Shown here: one piece after another, positions 1 to 5,743 of the stretch | How positions within the stretch are numbered: position 1 is the stretch's first letter | How the letters are laid out: every line of letters starts with the position of its first letter | Assembly (NCBI GenBank): GCA_002396645.1 | Contig: DGYI01000058.1 | Coordinates: 1-11,554, forward strand | Reading direction: 5' to 3' | From: Firmicutes bacterium UBA5010 | GTDB lineage: Bacteria; Bacillota; Clostridia; Tissierellales; Sedimentibacteraceae | Length of the DNA: 11,554 bases | Notes under the pieces: model-generated | What the model was told of the DNA's origin: nothing | Databases searched by the model: none | What the model saw: only the letters and a program-made list of their open reading frames with translations | Made by a program: the position numbers and the translations under genes

Positions 1-35
1 TGTTTCTAAAATATTAAAATAATTAAATGATATTT

Positions 36-67
36 AAAAAAGCTAGGAATTTTCCCTAGCTTTTTTT
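36..67 (+). terminator. Rho-independent terminator of an upstream gene
   Basis: A 12-bp perfect stem (36-47 pairing with 55-66, core AGCTAGG/CCTAGCT) has a 7-nt loop and ends in a run of seven T at 61-67. The A-run at 36-41 mirrors the T-run, so it could also work on the opposite strand. It lies before the operon promoter and most likely ends transcription of a gene left of the window; that gene cannot be identified. Confidence 0.85.
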
Positions 68-77
68 AAAATTATTG

Positions 78-106
78 TTGACTTGTCTCATTAGTTTTGA
101 TATAAT
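78..106 (+). promoter_or_regulatory. Main sigma-A-type promoter of the ribosomal operon
   Basis: A -35 box TTGACT (78-83, one mismatch to TTGACA) and a perfect -10 box TATAAT (101-106) are separated by 17 bp. A TG at 98-99 makes this an extended -10. Transcription should begin near 112-115. It follows the terminator at 36-67 directly and is the only strong promoter seen on the + strand ahead of rpsJ, so it probably drives the whole cluster. Confidence 0.88.
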
Positions 107-112
107 CTATAA

Positions 113-434
113 GGTTGTTGAAAAATTAATGGATTCAACTACAAAAATAATATATGCAAATTCAGTTTTACTGAGATATTCAAGACATTGTTAAGTTTTT
201 GTAACAATTCAAAAAAAGCTTGCAATATGCTTGTTTATATTGTATTATTATTTAGCGTGCCACATGCGATGAGACAAAAGGTTGCTGAAATATCAGGGAA
301 TTTTTGTTGAGAATGTCCCGTTTTTAAATGGGGCGACCGGTGTCGCTCATATAAAAAAAATAATAGAAACACCCGGATGGGTGTATCGGCGATTCCGAGT
401 TGTATGTGCAACATACGAAGAAGGAGGTAAAAAA
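113..434 (+). promoter_or_regulatory. Long structured 5' leader of the S10 operon
   Basis: This is about 320 nt between the inferred start of transcription and the rpsJ ATG. Visible stem-loops are: 117-122/134-139; 187-193/202-208 (7 bp); 216-219/229-232 (weak); 296-304/310-319 (9 bp with a bulged G at 315 and loop TGTTG); 331-337/342-348 (7 bp including one G-U, loop CGGT); 369-374/379-384 (6 bp, loop GGAT); 386-389/395-398 (4 bp); and 400-407/411-418 (8 bp including one G-U, loop GCA). The last three are nearly contiguous and end about 2 nt before the ribosome binding site AAGGAGGT (421-428). In E. coli the S10 leader is the target of L4 autoregulation by attenuation and translational repression. 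A similar role here is inferred; no terminator with a U-tract is visible inside the leader. Confidence 0.6.
220..248 (+). promoter_or_regulatory. Possible second promoter inside the leader (weak)
   Basis: TTGCAA (220-225, 4 of 6 to the -35 consensus) and TATTAT (243-248, 5 of 6 to the -10 consensus) are spaced by 17 bp. If active it would start transcripts near 255 that omit the first half of the leader but keep the hairpin cluster at 296-418. In AT-rich DNA such matches arise by chance, so this is tentative. Confidence 0.22.
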
Positions 435-746
435 ATGGCAAGCACTCAAAAAATAAGAATTAGGTTGAAGGCTTATGATCATCAATTAATTGATCAATCT
501 GCACAAAAAATCGTTGAAACTGCAAAGGCAACAGGAGCTAATGTAGCAGGACCGATTCCACTGCCGACAGAAAAACAAATAATAACAATACTTAGGGCAG
601 TTCACAAGTATAAGGATTCCAGAGAGCAGTTTGAGCAAAGAACACACAAGAGATTAATTGACATAACTAATCCTACACCTAAGACAGTAGACTCATTAAT
701 GAAACTTAATTTGCCTGCTGGAGTAGATATTGAGATTAAGTTGTAA
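435..746 (+). CDS. rpsJ: 30S ribosomal protein S10
   Basis: This is the first gene of the operon, 103 aa, the usual length. S10 sits in the head of the small subunit and doubles as the transcription antitermination factor NusE, binding NusB. The sequence shows the classic N-terminus (KIRIRLKAYDHQLIDQS, residues 6-22), the GPIPLPT segment (39-45) and the C-terminal LPAGVDIEIKL. The ATG at 435 is chosen because AAGGAGGT lies at 421-428 and the protein then begins like the family; the frame stays open upstream to 282, but that stretch is the structured leader. The loop RAVHKYKDSREQFE (54-67), where tetracycline-class resistance mutations occur in other species, looks wild type for Gram-positives. 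A 93-nt spacer with hairpins separates it from rplC. Confidence 0.97.
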   Translation: MASTQKIRIRLKAYDHQLIDQSAQKIVETAKATGANVAGPIPLPTEKQIITILRAVHKYKDSREQFEQRTHKRLIDITNPTPKTVDSLMKLNLPAGVDIEIKL

Positions 747-781
747 AAAAAAGTAAAGTAGAGATAAAACATATATACACT

Positions 782-814
782 CTGCTTAGAATGATTACCA
801 AGCGGTAATCCGCT
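782..814 (+). promoter_or_regulatory. Competing hairpins between rpsJ and rplC
   Basis: Within the 93-nt spacer, GATTACC (793-799) pairs perfectly with GGTAATC (804-810) around an AAGC loop. The overlapping AGCGG (801-805) pairs perfectly with CCGCT (810-814) around TAAT, so the two hairpins exclude each other. CTGCTT (782-787) can also pair with AAGCGG (800-805). The rplC ribosome binding site AGGAGG (825-830) is 11 nt downstream and is not itself paired. There is no U-tract, so this is not a terminator. A regulatory or processing role is inferred. Confidence 0.5.
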
Positions 815-839
815 GTAAGAACATAGGAGGTGTAAACTA

Positions 840-1472
840 ATGAAAGCGATTCTTGGTAAAAAAGTTGGAATGACACAAGTTTTCACAGAAAACGGAGCAG
901 TTGTTCCTGTAACGGTTGTTGAATCTGATAAAATGTTTGTAGTACAAAAGAAAACTGTTGAAAAAGACGGTTATAATGCTATACAAGTAGGATTTGGCGA
1001 TATCAAAACAAAAAATGTAACAAAACCTTTAAAGGGACATTTTGAAAAAGCAAATGTTGAATACAGAAAATTCCTAAGAGAATTCAAAGTGGACAATATT
1101 GACGAGTATGAAGTGGGAAAAGAAATAAAGATTGATATTTTCCAAGCCGGAGACAAAGTAGATGTTGTAGGAACATCAAAAGGTAAAGGATTTGCAGGAA
1201 ATATCAAAAGACACGGTCATGCCAGAGGTCCTATGAGCCACGGTTCTAAATTCCATAGACTTAGAGGTTCTTTGGGTTCGTCGGCAGGAATGTGTAAGGT
1301 AGTTAAAGGCTTACCGGCACACGGACATATGGGTCACGAGAGAGTAACTGTTCAAAATCTTGAAATAGTTAGAGTAGATGCTGCTAAAAATGTAATTTTA
1401 ATAAAAGGCGCTATACCGGGACCTAAAAAAGGTTTAGTGACAGTAAAAGAATCAATAAAAACAATAAGATAG
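840..1472 (+). CDS. rplC: 50S ribosomal protein L3
   Basis: 210 aa, the normal bacterial length. L3 is an early assembly protein that binds near the 3' end of 23S rRNA; a long loop reaches towards the peptidyl transferase centre. The start MKAILGKKVGMTQVF and the central GTSKGKGFAGNIKRHGHARG (111-130) are diagnostic. The ATG is preceded by AGGAGG at 825-830. The loop at residues 143-165 (GSLGSSAGMCKVVKGLPAHGHMG) is where changes that reduce pleuromutilin and oxazolidinone binding map in other bacteria. Here it has SSAGMCKVV where many Firmicutes carry a Pro-Ser-Arg-containing segment; this is from memory and could be lineage variation. rplD follows after 27 nt. Confidence 0.97.
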   Translation: MKAILGKKVGMTQVFTENGAVVPVTVVESDKMFVVQKKTVEKDGYNAIQVGFGDIKTKNVTKPLKGHFEKANVEYRKFLREFKVDNIDEYEVGKEIKIDIFQAGDKVDVVGTSKGKGFAGNIKRHGHARGPMSHGSKFHRLRGSLGSSAGMCKVVKGLPAHGHMGHERVTVQNLEIVRVDAAKNVILIKGAIPGPKKGLVTVKESIKTIR

Positions 1473-1499
1473 TTATAAGATTAGAAAGGAGGATTAAAG

Positions 1500-2123
1500 A
1501 TGCCAAAAGTAGCTCTTTATGATATAAATGGCAGCCAAGTGGGAGATATCGAACTTAATGATGCAATATTCGGAATAGAAATGAATAACCACGCTATGTA
1601 TGAGGCTGTAAAAAACTATTTAGCTAATCAAAGACAAGGAACACAATCAGCAAAAACAAGAGCAGAAGTAAGAGGGGGCGGAAGAAAGCCTTGGAGACAA
1701 AAAGGAACAGGACGTGCAAGACAAGGTAGTATCAGAGCACCTCAATGGAAAGGCGGCGGAGTTGTATTTGCTCCAAAACCAAGAGATTACAGCTACTCAA
1801 TTCCTAAAAAAGTAAAAAGACTTGCTCTTAAATCGGCATTGACTTCAAAAGTTGTAGACAATGAAATAATAGTTTTGGATAGTTTGACTTTAGAACAAGC
1901 AAAAACTAAAGAAATGGTAAAAGTTTTATCAAATCTTAAAGCAAATAAAAAATCTTTAATAGTAATACCTGAAAGAGACGAAAAAGTAGTTAGAGCAGCA
2001 AGCAATATTCCGGGTGTTAAGACAGCATATGTAAACACAATAAACGTATACGATATTTTAAACTGTGATTCTTTCATAATAACAAAAGACGCAGTAAACA
2101 AAGTGGAGGAGGTGTACGCATAA
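1500..2123 (+). CDS. rplD: 50S ribosomal protein L4
   Basis: 207 aa, typical of the L4/L1e family. The globular domain sits on the outside of the large subunit, and an extended basic loop (about residues 52-97, including KPWRQKGTGRAR at 63-74 and WKGGGVVFAPKPRDY at 83-97) lines the exit tunnel beside the macrolide site, with L22 opposite. In E. coli free L4 also represses its own operon; here it would be the first candidate to act on the long leader, but that is inference. Ribosome binding site AAAGGAGG lies just before the ATG. The stop codon TAA (2121-2123) shares its last base with the rplW start, so the two genes are likely translationally coupled. Confidence 0.97.
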   Translation: MPKVALYDINGSQVGDIELNDAIFGIEMNNHAMYEAVKNYLANQRQGTQSAKTRAEVRGGGRKPWRQKGTGRARQGSIRAPQWKGGGVVFAPKPRDYSYSIPKKVKRLALKSALTSKVVDNEIIVLDSLTLEQAKTKEMVKVLSNLKANKKSLIVIPERDEKVVRAASNIPGVKTAYVNTINVYDILNCDSFIITKDAVNKVEEVYA

Positions 2124-2416
2124 TGCGCAGTCCACACGATTTAATAAGAAGACCGATAATAACGGAAAAAAGTATGGATGTAATGGCTGACAAAAAATAC
2201 ACATTCGAAGTGGATAAGAAAGCCAATAAAACAGAAATTAAAAACGCAATTGAGCAAGTTTTCGGAGTAAAAGTTAAAAGCGTAAACACTATGAATATGC
2301 TTGGAAAAATGAAAAGACAAGGCGCTCATATGGGTAGAAGACCAAGTTGGAAAAAAGCTATAGTTACATTGACTGAAGACAGCAAAGCAATTGAATTCTT
2401 CGAAGGAATGAACTAA
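2123..2416 (+). CDS. rplW: 50S ribosomal protein L23
   Basis: 97 aa, usual length. L23 lies at the tunnel exit and is the docking site for trigger factor, the signal recognition particle and the Sec translocon. Recognisable parts are the N-terminal DLIRRPIITEKS (6-17), the KYTFEVDKKANKTEIKNAIE segment (25-44) and FGVKVKSVNTMNMLGK (47-62). The ATG overlaps the rplD stop by one base (TAATG), and its ribosome binding site GGAGGAGGTG lies inside the end of rplD (2106-2115), which fits coupled translation. It is followed by the second long spacer of the cluster (74 nt). Confidence 0.96.
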   Translation: MRSPHDLIRRPIITEKSMDVMADKKYTFEVDKKANKTEIKNAIEQVFGVKVKSVNTMNMLGKMKRQGAHMGRRPSWKKAIVTLTEDSKAIEFFEGMN

Positions 2417-2454
2417 TCTGACAGATCAGTCAAATAATTTTCTGACTAAATTAG
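2413..2454 (+). promoter_or_regulatory. Imperfect inverted repeats between rplW and rplB
   Basis: The 74-nt spacer (2417-2490) contains several short alternatives: CTAAT (2413-2417) with ATTAG (2450-2454), TGAC (2419-2422) with GTCA (2429-2432), and AGTCA (2428-2432) with TGACT (2443-2447). The last two share bases and cannot form together. All are short and AT-rich, so formation is uncertain. There is no U-tract. The rplB ribosome binding site AAAGGAGG lies downstream at about 2477-2484. Confidence 0.3.
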
Positions 2455-2490
2455 AATTTATAATTAAGATAATCAAAAGGAGGAAATCTC

Positions 2491-3324
2491 ATGGGTATTA
2501 AAAAATTTAGACCTACTTCTCCATCTTTAAGACAGATGACTGTTTCGACTTTTGAAGAGATAACAACAAATGAACCTGAGAAATCTCTTTTAGCACCTTT
2601 AAAAAAGAATGCAGGAAGAAACGCTTATGGACGTATAACAGTTCGTCATAGAGGTGGCGGTGAAAAGAGAAAATACAGAATAATAGATTTCAAAAGAGAT
2701 AAAGACGGCGTGCCTGGAAAAGTTGCTACTATCGAATATGATCCTAACAGAAGTGCTAATATAGCATTAGTACATTATGCTGACGGAGACAAGAGATATA
2801 TAATAGCACCATATAAGTTAAAAGTTGGTGATGCTATTATGTCGGGCAGTGAGGCAGATATAAAGATTGGAAATGCATTAAAGTTAAAAAATATCCCTGT
2901 AGGTACTACAATTCATAACATTGAATTAAAAGTAGGCAAGGGTGCTCAATTAGTAAGATCAGCAGGAAACTCAGCGCAGTTAATGGCTAAAGAAGGTAAA
3001 TATGCACAAGTTAGATTACCATCCGGTGAAGTTAGAATGGTAAGCATGGAGTGCAGAGCTACAATAGGCCAGGTTGGAAACATAGACCATGAAAATATCA
3101 ACATCGGTAAAGCCGGAAGAAAAAGACACATGGGTATAAGACCGACTGTAAGAGGTAGCGTTATGAACCCTAATGACCACCCTCACGGTGGTGGTGAAGG
3201 TAGAGCTCCGATAGGAAGACCTGCACCGGTAACACCTTGGGGTAAACCAGCTCTTGGATATAAGACTCGTAAGAAAAATAAGAAGTCTGACAAGATGATA
3301 GTAAGAACAAGAAGAGATAAATAA
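2491..3324 (+). CDS. rplB: 50S ribosomal protein L2
   Basis: 277 aa, standard for bacteria. L2 is one of the most conserved ribosomal proteins, needed for subunit association and for an active peptidyl transferase centre. Visible features are the start MGIKKFRPTSPSLRQMTVS, the basic RHRGGGEKRKYRIIDFKR (52-69), the two-part RNA-binding core with GKGAQLVRSAGNSAQLMAKEG (149-169), and the signature NPNDHPHGGGEGRAPIGRP (227-245). His230 matches the conserved histidine (229 in E. coli). The C-terminus ends in the typical basic tail TRKKNKKSDKMIVRTRR. AAAGGAGG precedes the ATG. rpsS follows after 33 nt. Confidence 0.98.
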   Translation: MGIKKFRPTSPSLRQMTVSTFEEITTNEPEKSLLAPLKKNAGRNAYGRITVRHRGGGEKRKYRIIDFKRDKDGVPGKVATIEYDPNRSANIALVHYADGDKRYIIAPYKLKVGDAIMSGSEADIKIGNALKLKNIPVGTTIHNIELKVGKGAQLVRSAGNSAQLMAKEGKYAQVRLPSGEVRMVSMECRATIGQVGNIDHENINIGKAGRKRHMGIRPTVRGSVMNPNDHPHGGGEGRAPIGRPAPVTPWGKPALGYKTRKKNKKSDKMIVRTRRDK

Positions 3325-3357
3325 TAAAACAGGTTTTGTGAAAGGAGGAAATAGTAG

Positions 3358-3639
3358 ATGGGTAGATCATTAAAAAAGGGACCTTATTGTGAACCAAGTC
3401 TTATGAAGAAAGTTATTGCGATGAACGAAGCTAATAAAAAAGATATTCTAAAGACATGGTCAAGAAGATCTACAATATTCCCTGAAATGATAGGACACAC
3501 ATTAGCTATACATGATGGACGAAAGCACGTTCCTGTATATATAACTGAAGATATGGTAGGACATAAATTAGGTGAGTTTGCTCCTACAAGGACTTACAGA
3601 GGACACGACAAGACTGAAAAATCTTCAAAAGTTAAATAA
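3358..3639 (+). CDS. rpsS: 30S ribosomal protein S19
   Basis: 93 aa, normal length. S19 is in the head of the small subunit, next to S13, near the A-site tRNA and bridge B1. The start MGRSLKKGPY, the WSRRSTIFPEMIGHTLAIHDGRKHVPV segment (about 34-60) and the signature VGHKLGEFAPTRTYRGH (67-83) identify it. The ATG at 3358 has AAAGGAGG 9-10 nt upstream. Next gene rplV is 19 nt away. Confidence 0.97.
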   Translation: MGRSLKKGPYCEPSLMKKVIAMNEANKKDILKTWSRRSTIFPEMIGHTLAIHDGRKHVPVYITEDMVGHKLGEFAPTRTYRGHDKTEKSSKVK

Positions 3640-3658
3640 GTGAAGGGAGGTAGCTAAA

Positions 3659-3994
3659 GTGGAAGCTAGAGCAATCGCTAAGTACATTAGAGTGTCATCA
3701 AGAAAGATGAAATTCATATGTGACATGGTTAGAGGAAAAAGTGTTGATGAAGCACTTACGATATTAAAATTTACGCCTAACAAAGGTGCTAAGATATTAG
3801 AAAAGGTAGTAAAATCGGCTGCTGCTAATGCAGAGAATAATTTCGATATGGACAGAGATAAGCTTTTTGTATCTGAAGTTTATTCAAATCAAGGTCCTAC
3901 ATTAAAGAGATGGAGACCTAGAGCACAAGGTAGAGCATACAAAATACTAAAAAGAACTAGCCATATCGGTGTAGTTGTAAAAGAAAGAGATTAG
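3659..3994 (+). CDS. rplV: 50S ribosomal protein L22
   Basis: 111 aa, starting at GTG. L22 binds all domains of 23S rRNA, and its beta-hairpin runs along the exit tunnel opposite L4. The hairpin is visible as QGPTLKRWRPRAQGRAYKILKRTSHI (78-103); macrolide resistance changes map there in other species and none is apparent here. The GTG is chosen because GGGAGG (3645-3650) is 8 nt upstream and the protein then starts MEARAIAKYIRVSSRKM as expected, while no ATG in frame fits. rpsC follows after 16 nt. Confidence 0.96.
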   Translation: MEARAIAKYIRVSSRKMKFICDMVRGKSVDEALTILKFTPNKGAKILEKVVKSAAANAENNFDMDRDKLFVSEVYSNQGPTLKRWRPRAQGRAYKILKRTSHIGVVVKERD

Positions 3995-4010
3995 TAAAGG
4001 AGGTAAATTA

Positions 4011-4766
4011 ATGGGCCAAAAAGTAAATCCTCATGGACTGAGAGTTGGAGTAATTAAAGATTGGGATTCAAAATGGTACGCTGATAAAAAAGACTTCCAT
4101 GCAAATCTTATTGAAGATTACAAAGTTCGTGAATTTATAAAGAAAAGCCTGTACCAAGCGGGTATAGCTAAGGTTGAAATTGAAAGGTTTGCAAGCAGAA
4201 TAAAAGTAAGTGTTTATACTGCAAAACCCGGAATGATTATAGGAAAAGGCGGAACAGGTGTTGAAACACTTAAAAATAGTGTTGAGAAAATAACTGGAAA
4301 AACTGCCATAGTAAACGTTGAAGAAGTAAGAACTCCTGAATTGGATGCACAATTGGTTGCTGAGAGTATAGCAAGCCAAATTGAGAAAAGAGTTTCATTC
4401 AGAAGAGCTATGAAACAATCTATACAAAGAACTATGAAGGTAGGCGCAAAGGGTATAAAAACTCTGGTATCGGGAAGATTAAACGGTGCCGATATGGCAA
4501 GATCTGAAAGATATACAGAGGGTACAATACCACTTCAAACTTTAAGAGCAGACATAAGCTACGGAACTGCAGAAGCAGATACAACTTATGGCAAAATAGG
4601 TGTTAAGGTTTGGATTTGCAGAGGCGAGGTTTTAGGAAAAACTCTTGTTTCCGGTCAGGAAGAAGCAGCAAAAGGTCCTGCACAAAATGACAATAGAGAT
4701 AATAAGAGAAAAAGAAGACCAAACAACAACAATAACAATAACAATTCTAAGAGAGATAAAAAGTAG
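4011..4766 (+). CDS. rpsC: 30S ribosomal protein S3
   Basis: 251 aa, longer than many S3 proteins (roughly 210-235) because of a C-terminal tail. S3 sits at the mRNA entry tunnel with S4 and S5 and contributes to the ribosome's mRNA helicase activity. The start MGQKVNPHGLRVG is typical. The KH domain carries GMIIGKGG (74-81). Helicase-type basic residues Arg131, Arg132 and Lys135 are present (RRAMKQSIQR). The C-terminal domain has SGRLNGADMARSE (154-166) and WICRGEV (201-207). From about residue 217 the protein turns into a low-complexity, charged tail: DNRDNKRKRRP, then eight asparagines (238-245), then SKRDKK. The tail is probably disordered on the solvent side. Ribosome binding site AAAGGAGG precedes the ATG. 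Confidence 0.97.
   Translation: MGQKVNPHGLRVGVIKDWDSKWYADKKDFHANLIEDYKVREFIKKSLYQAGIAKVEIERFASRIKVSVYTAKPGMIIGKGGTGVETLKNSVEKITGKTAIVNVEEVRTPELDAQLVAESIASQIEKRVSFRRAMKQSIQRTMKVGAKGIKTLVSGRLNGADMARSERYTEGTIPLQTLRADISYGTAEADTTYGKIGVKVWICRGEVLGKTLVSGQEEAAKGPAQNDNRDNKRKRRPNNNNNNNNSKRDKK
4722..4745 (+). repeat. AAY trinucleotide repeat (8 asparagine codons) in rpsC
   Basis: Eight consecutive AAC/AAT codons near the 3' end of rpsC encode Asn238-245. The mixture of AAC and AAT lowers slippage compared with a pure repeat, but the tract could still vary in length in units of three without breaking the frame. Confidence 0.85.
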
Positions 4767-4795
4767 TCAGTACTTAAGGAAGGAGGAAGTTAATT

Positions 4796-5242
4796 ATGTT
4801 AATGCCTAAAAGAGTTAAACACCGTAAAGTTCAAAGAGGAAGAATGACTGGAGTAGCAACAAGAGGCAACAAGTTAGCATATGGCGAATTTGGACTTCAA
4901 GCTTTAGAACCAGCTTGGATTACATCTAATCAAATAGAGGCTGCCAGAAGAGCAATGACAAGATATGTAAAAAGAGGCGGTCAGATTTGGATAAAAATAT
5001 TCCCGGATAAGCCAGTTACAAAAAAACCTGCTGAGACTCGTATGGGTAAAGGTAAAGGATCTCCAGAGTACTGGGTAGCAGTAGTGAAACCAGGAAGAAT
5101 TTTATTTGAGATGACAGGAGTTTCAGAGGAAATAGCCAGAGAGGCTATGAGACTTGCCATGCATAAATTGCCTATAAAATGTAAGTTTGTTACTAAAGCT
5201 GATGAGGCGATAGAAAAGGATGGTGAAGCAAATGAAAGCTAA
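4796..5242 (+). CDS. rplP: 50S ribosomal protein L16
   Basis: 148 aa, normal for Firmicutes. L16 binds near the A-site finger and helps position A-site tRNA; it joins late in assembly. The start MLMPKRVKHRKVQRGRM, GNKLAYGEFGLQALEPAWIT (24-43) and TRMGKGKGSPEYWVAVVKPG (81-100) are diagnostic. Arg82 aligns with the arginine that is hydroxylated in E. coli L16. The first ATG (4796) is kept over the in-frame ATG two codons later because AAGGAGG lies at a better distance and family members commonly begin MLMPKR. Its last 11 nt overlap rpmC. Confidence 0.96.
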   Translation: MLMPKRVKHRKVQRGRMTGVATRGNKLAYGEFGLQALEPAWITSNQIEAARRAMTRYVKRGGQIWIKIFPDKPVTKKPAETRMGKGKGSPEYWVAVVKPGRILFEMTGVSEEIAREAMRLAMHKLPIKCKFVTKADEAIEKDGEANES

Positions 5243-5435
5243 AGAAATAAGAGAAAAAACAGTTAGTGAATTAAACCAATCACTGGTAGAATTGAAAACA
5301 GAATTATTTAATTTAAGATTTCAACTTGCTACTGGTGAGTTAGATAATCCTTTAAGAATAAATAAAGTTAAAAAAGACATTGCACGAGTTAAAACAATTC
5401 TTAGAGAGAGAGAACTTAATGTTAATGTGCAATAA
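5232..5435 (+). CDS. rpmC: 50S ribosomal protein L29
   Basis: 67 aa from the ATG at 5232. L29 is a small, mostly helical protein at the tunnel exit, paired with L23 and close to SRP and trigger factor. It starts MKAKEIREKTVSEL and carries LVELKTELFNLRFQLATGELDNPLRI and the signature KKDIARVKTILRER (47-60). In-frame ATG (5220) and GTG (5223) codons lie just upstream, but the 5232 start gives the standard N-terminus. The upstream AAGGATGGTGA (5216-5226) is an imperfect binding site, weaker than those of neighbouring genes. The 11-nt overlap with rplP suggests its translation depends on ribosomes finishing L16. Confidence 0.94.
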   Translation: MKAKEIREKTVSELNQSLVELKTELFNLRFQLATGELDNPLRINKVKKDIARVKTILRERELNVNVQ

Positions 5436-5458
5436 TATGAGAAAGGAGGACTATTAAT

Positions 5459-5713
5459 TTGGAAAGAGGCAACAGAAAAGTAAGAGTAGGTAAAGTTATA
5501 AGTAATAAAATGGATAAAACAATAGTAGTTGCTACGGAGACTCTTGTAGCACATCCTCTTTATAAGAAACAAGTTAAGCAGACTAAAAAATATAAGGCGC
5601 ACGATGAAGAAAATAAGTGTCAAATCGGTGACATCGTAAGAATAATGGAAACTAGACCGTTGTCAAAAGATAAAAGATGGAGATTAGTTGAAATTGTTGA
5701 AGAAGCGAAATAA
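5459..5713 (+). CDS. rpsQ: 30S ribosomal protein S17
   Basis: 84 aa, starting at TTG. S17 is a primary 16S rRNA-binding protein with an OB fold in the lower body of the small subunit. Recognisable stretches are RKVRVGKVISNKMDKTIVV (6-24), HPLYKKQVKQTKKYKAHDE (32-50) and the signature GDIVRIMETRPLSKDKRWRL (57-76). TTG at 5459 is selected because AAAGGAGG lies 8-9 nt upstream and the next in-frame ATG would remove the first RNA-binding strand. It is the last gene of the S10 part; rplN follows after 30 nt without a terminator. Confidence 0.96.
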   Translation: MERGNRKVRVGKVISNKMDKTIVVATETLVAHPLYKKQVKQTKKYKAHDEENKCQIGDIVRIMETRPLSKDKRWRLVEIVEEAK

Positions 5714-5743
5714 CCCTACAACAATTGAAGGGAGGTTTAATTA

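Noticed and set aside
36..67. Terminator as an attenuator of the S10 operon
   Set aside because: It lies upstream of the promoter at 78-106, so it cannot act on transcripts from it.
227..310. 27-codon open frame in the leader starting ATG at 227
   Set aside because: No ribosome binding site upstream and composition like random AT-rich sequence.
282..434. In-frame upstream extension of rpsJ by 51 codons
   Set aside because: No ribosome binding site supports it, it would begin at TTG, it runs through the hairpin cluster, and the ATG at 435 gives the standard S10 N-terminus with an ideal AAGGAGGT.
235..441. Minus-strand open frame across the leader
   Set aside because: No ribosome binding site or recognisable protein; it reflects the inverted repeats and low stop density of the leader.
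588..636. S10 loop RAVHKYKDSREQFE with Lys at the site of tetracycline resistance changes
   Set aside because: Lys at this place is the ordinary residue in Gram-positive S10, so it is not a resistance marker.
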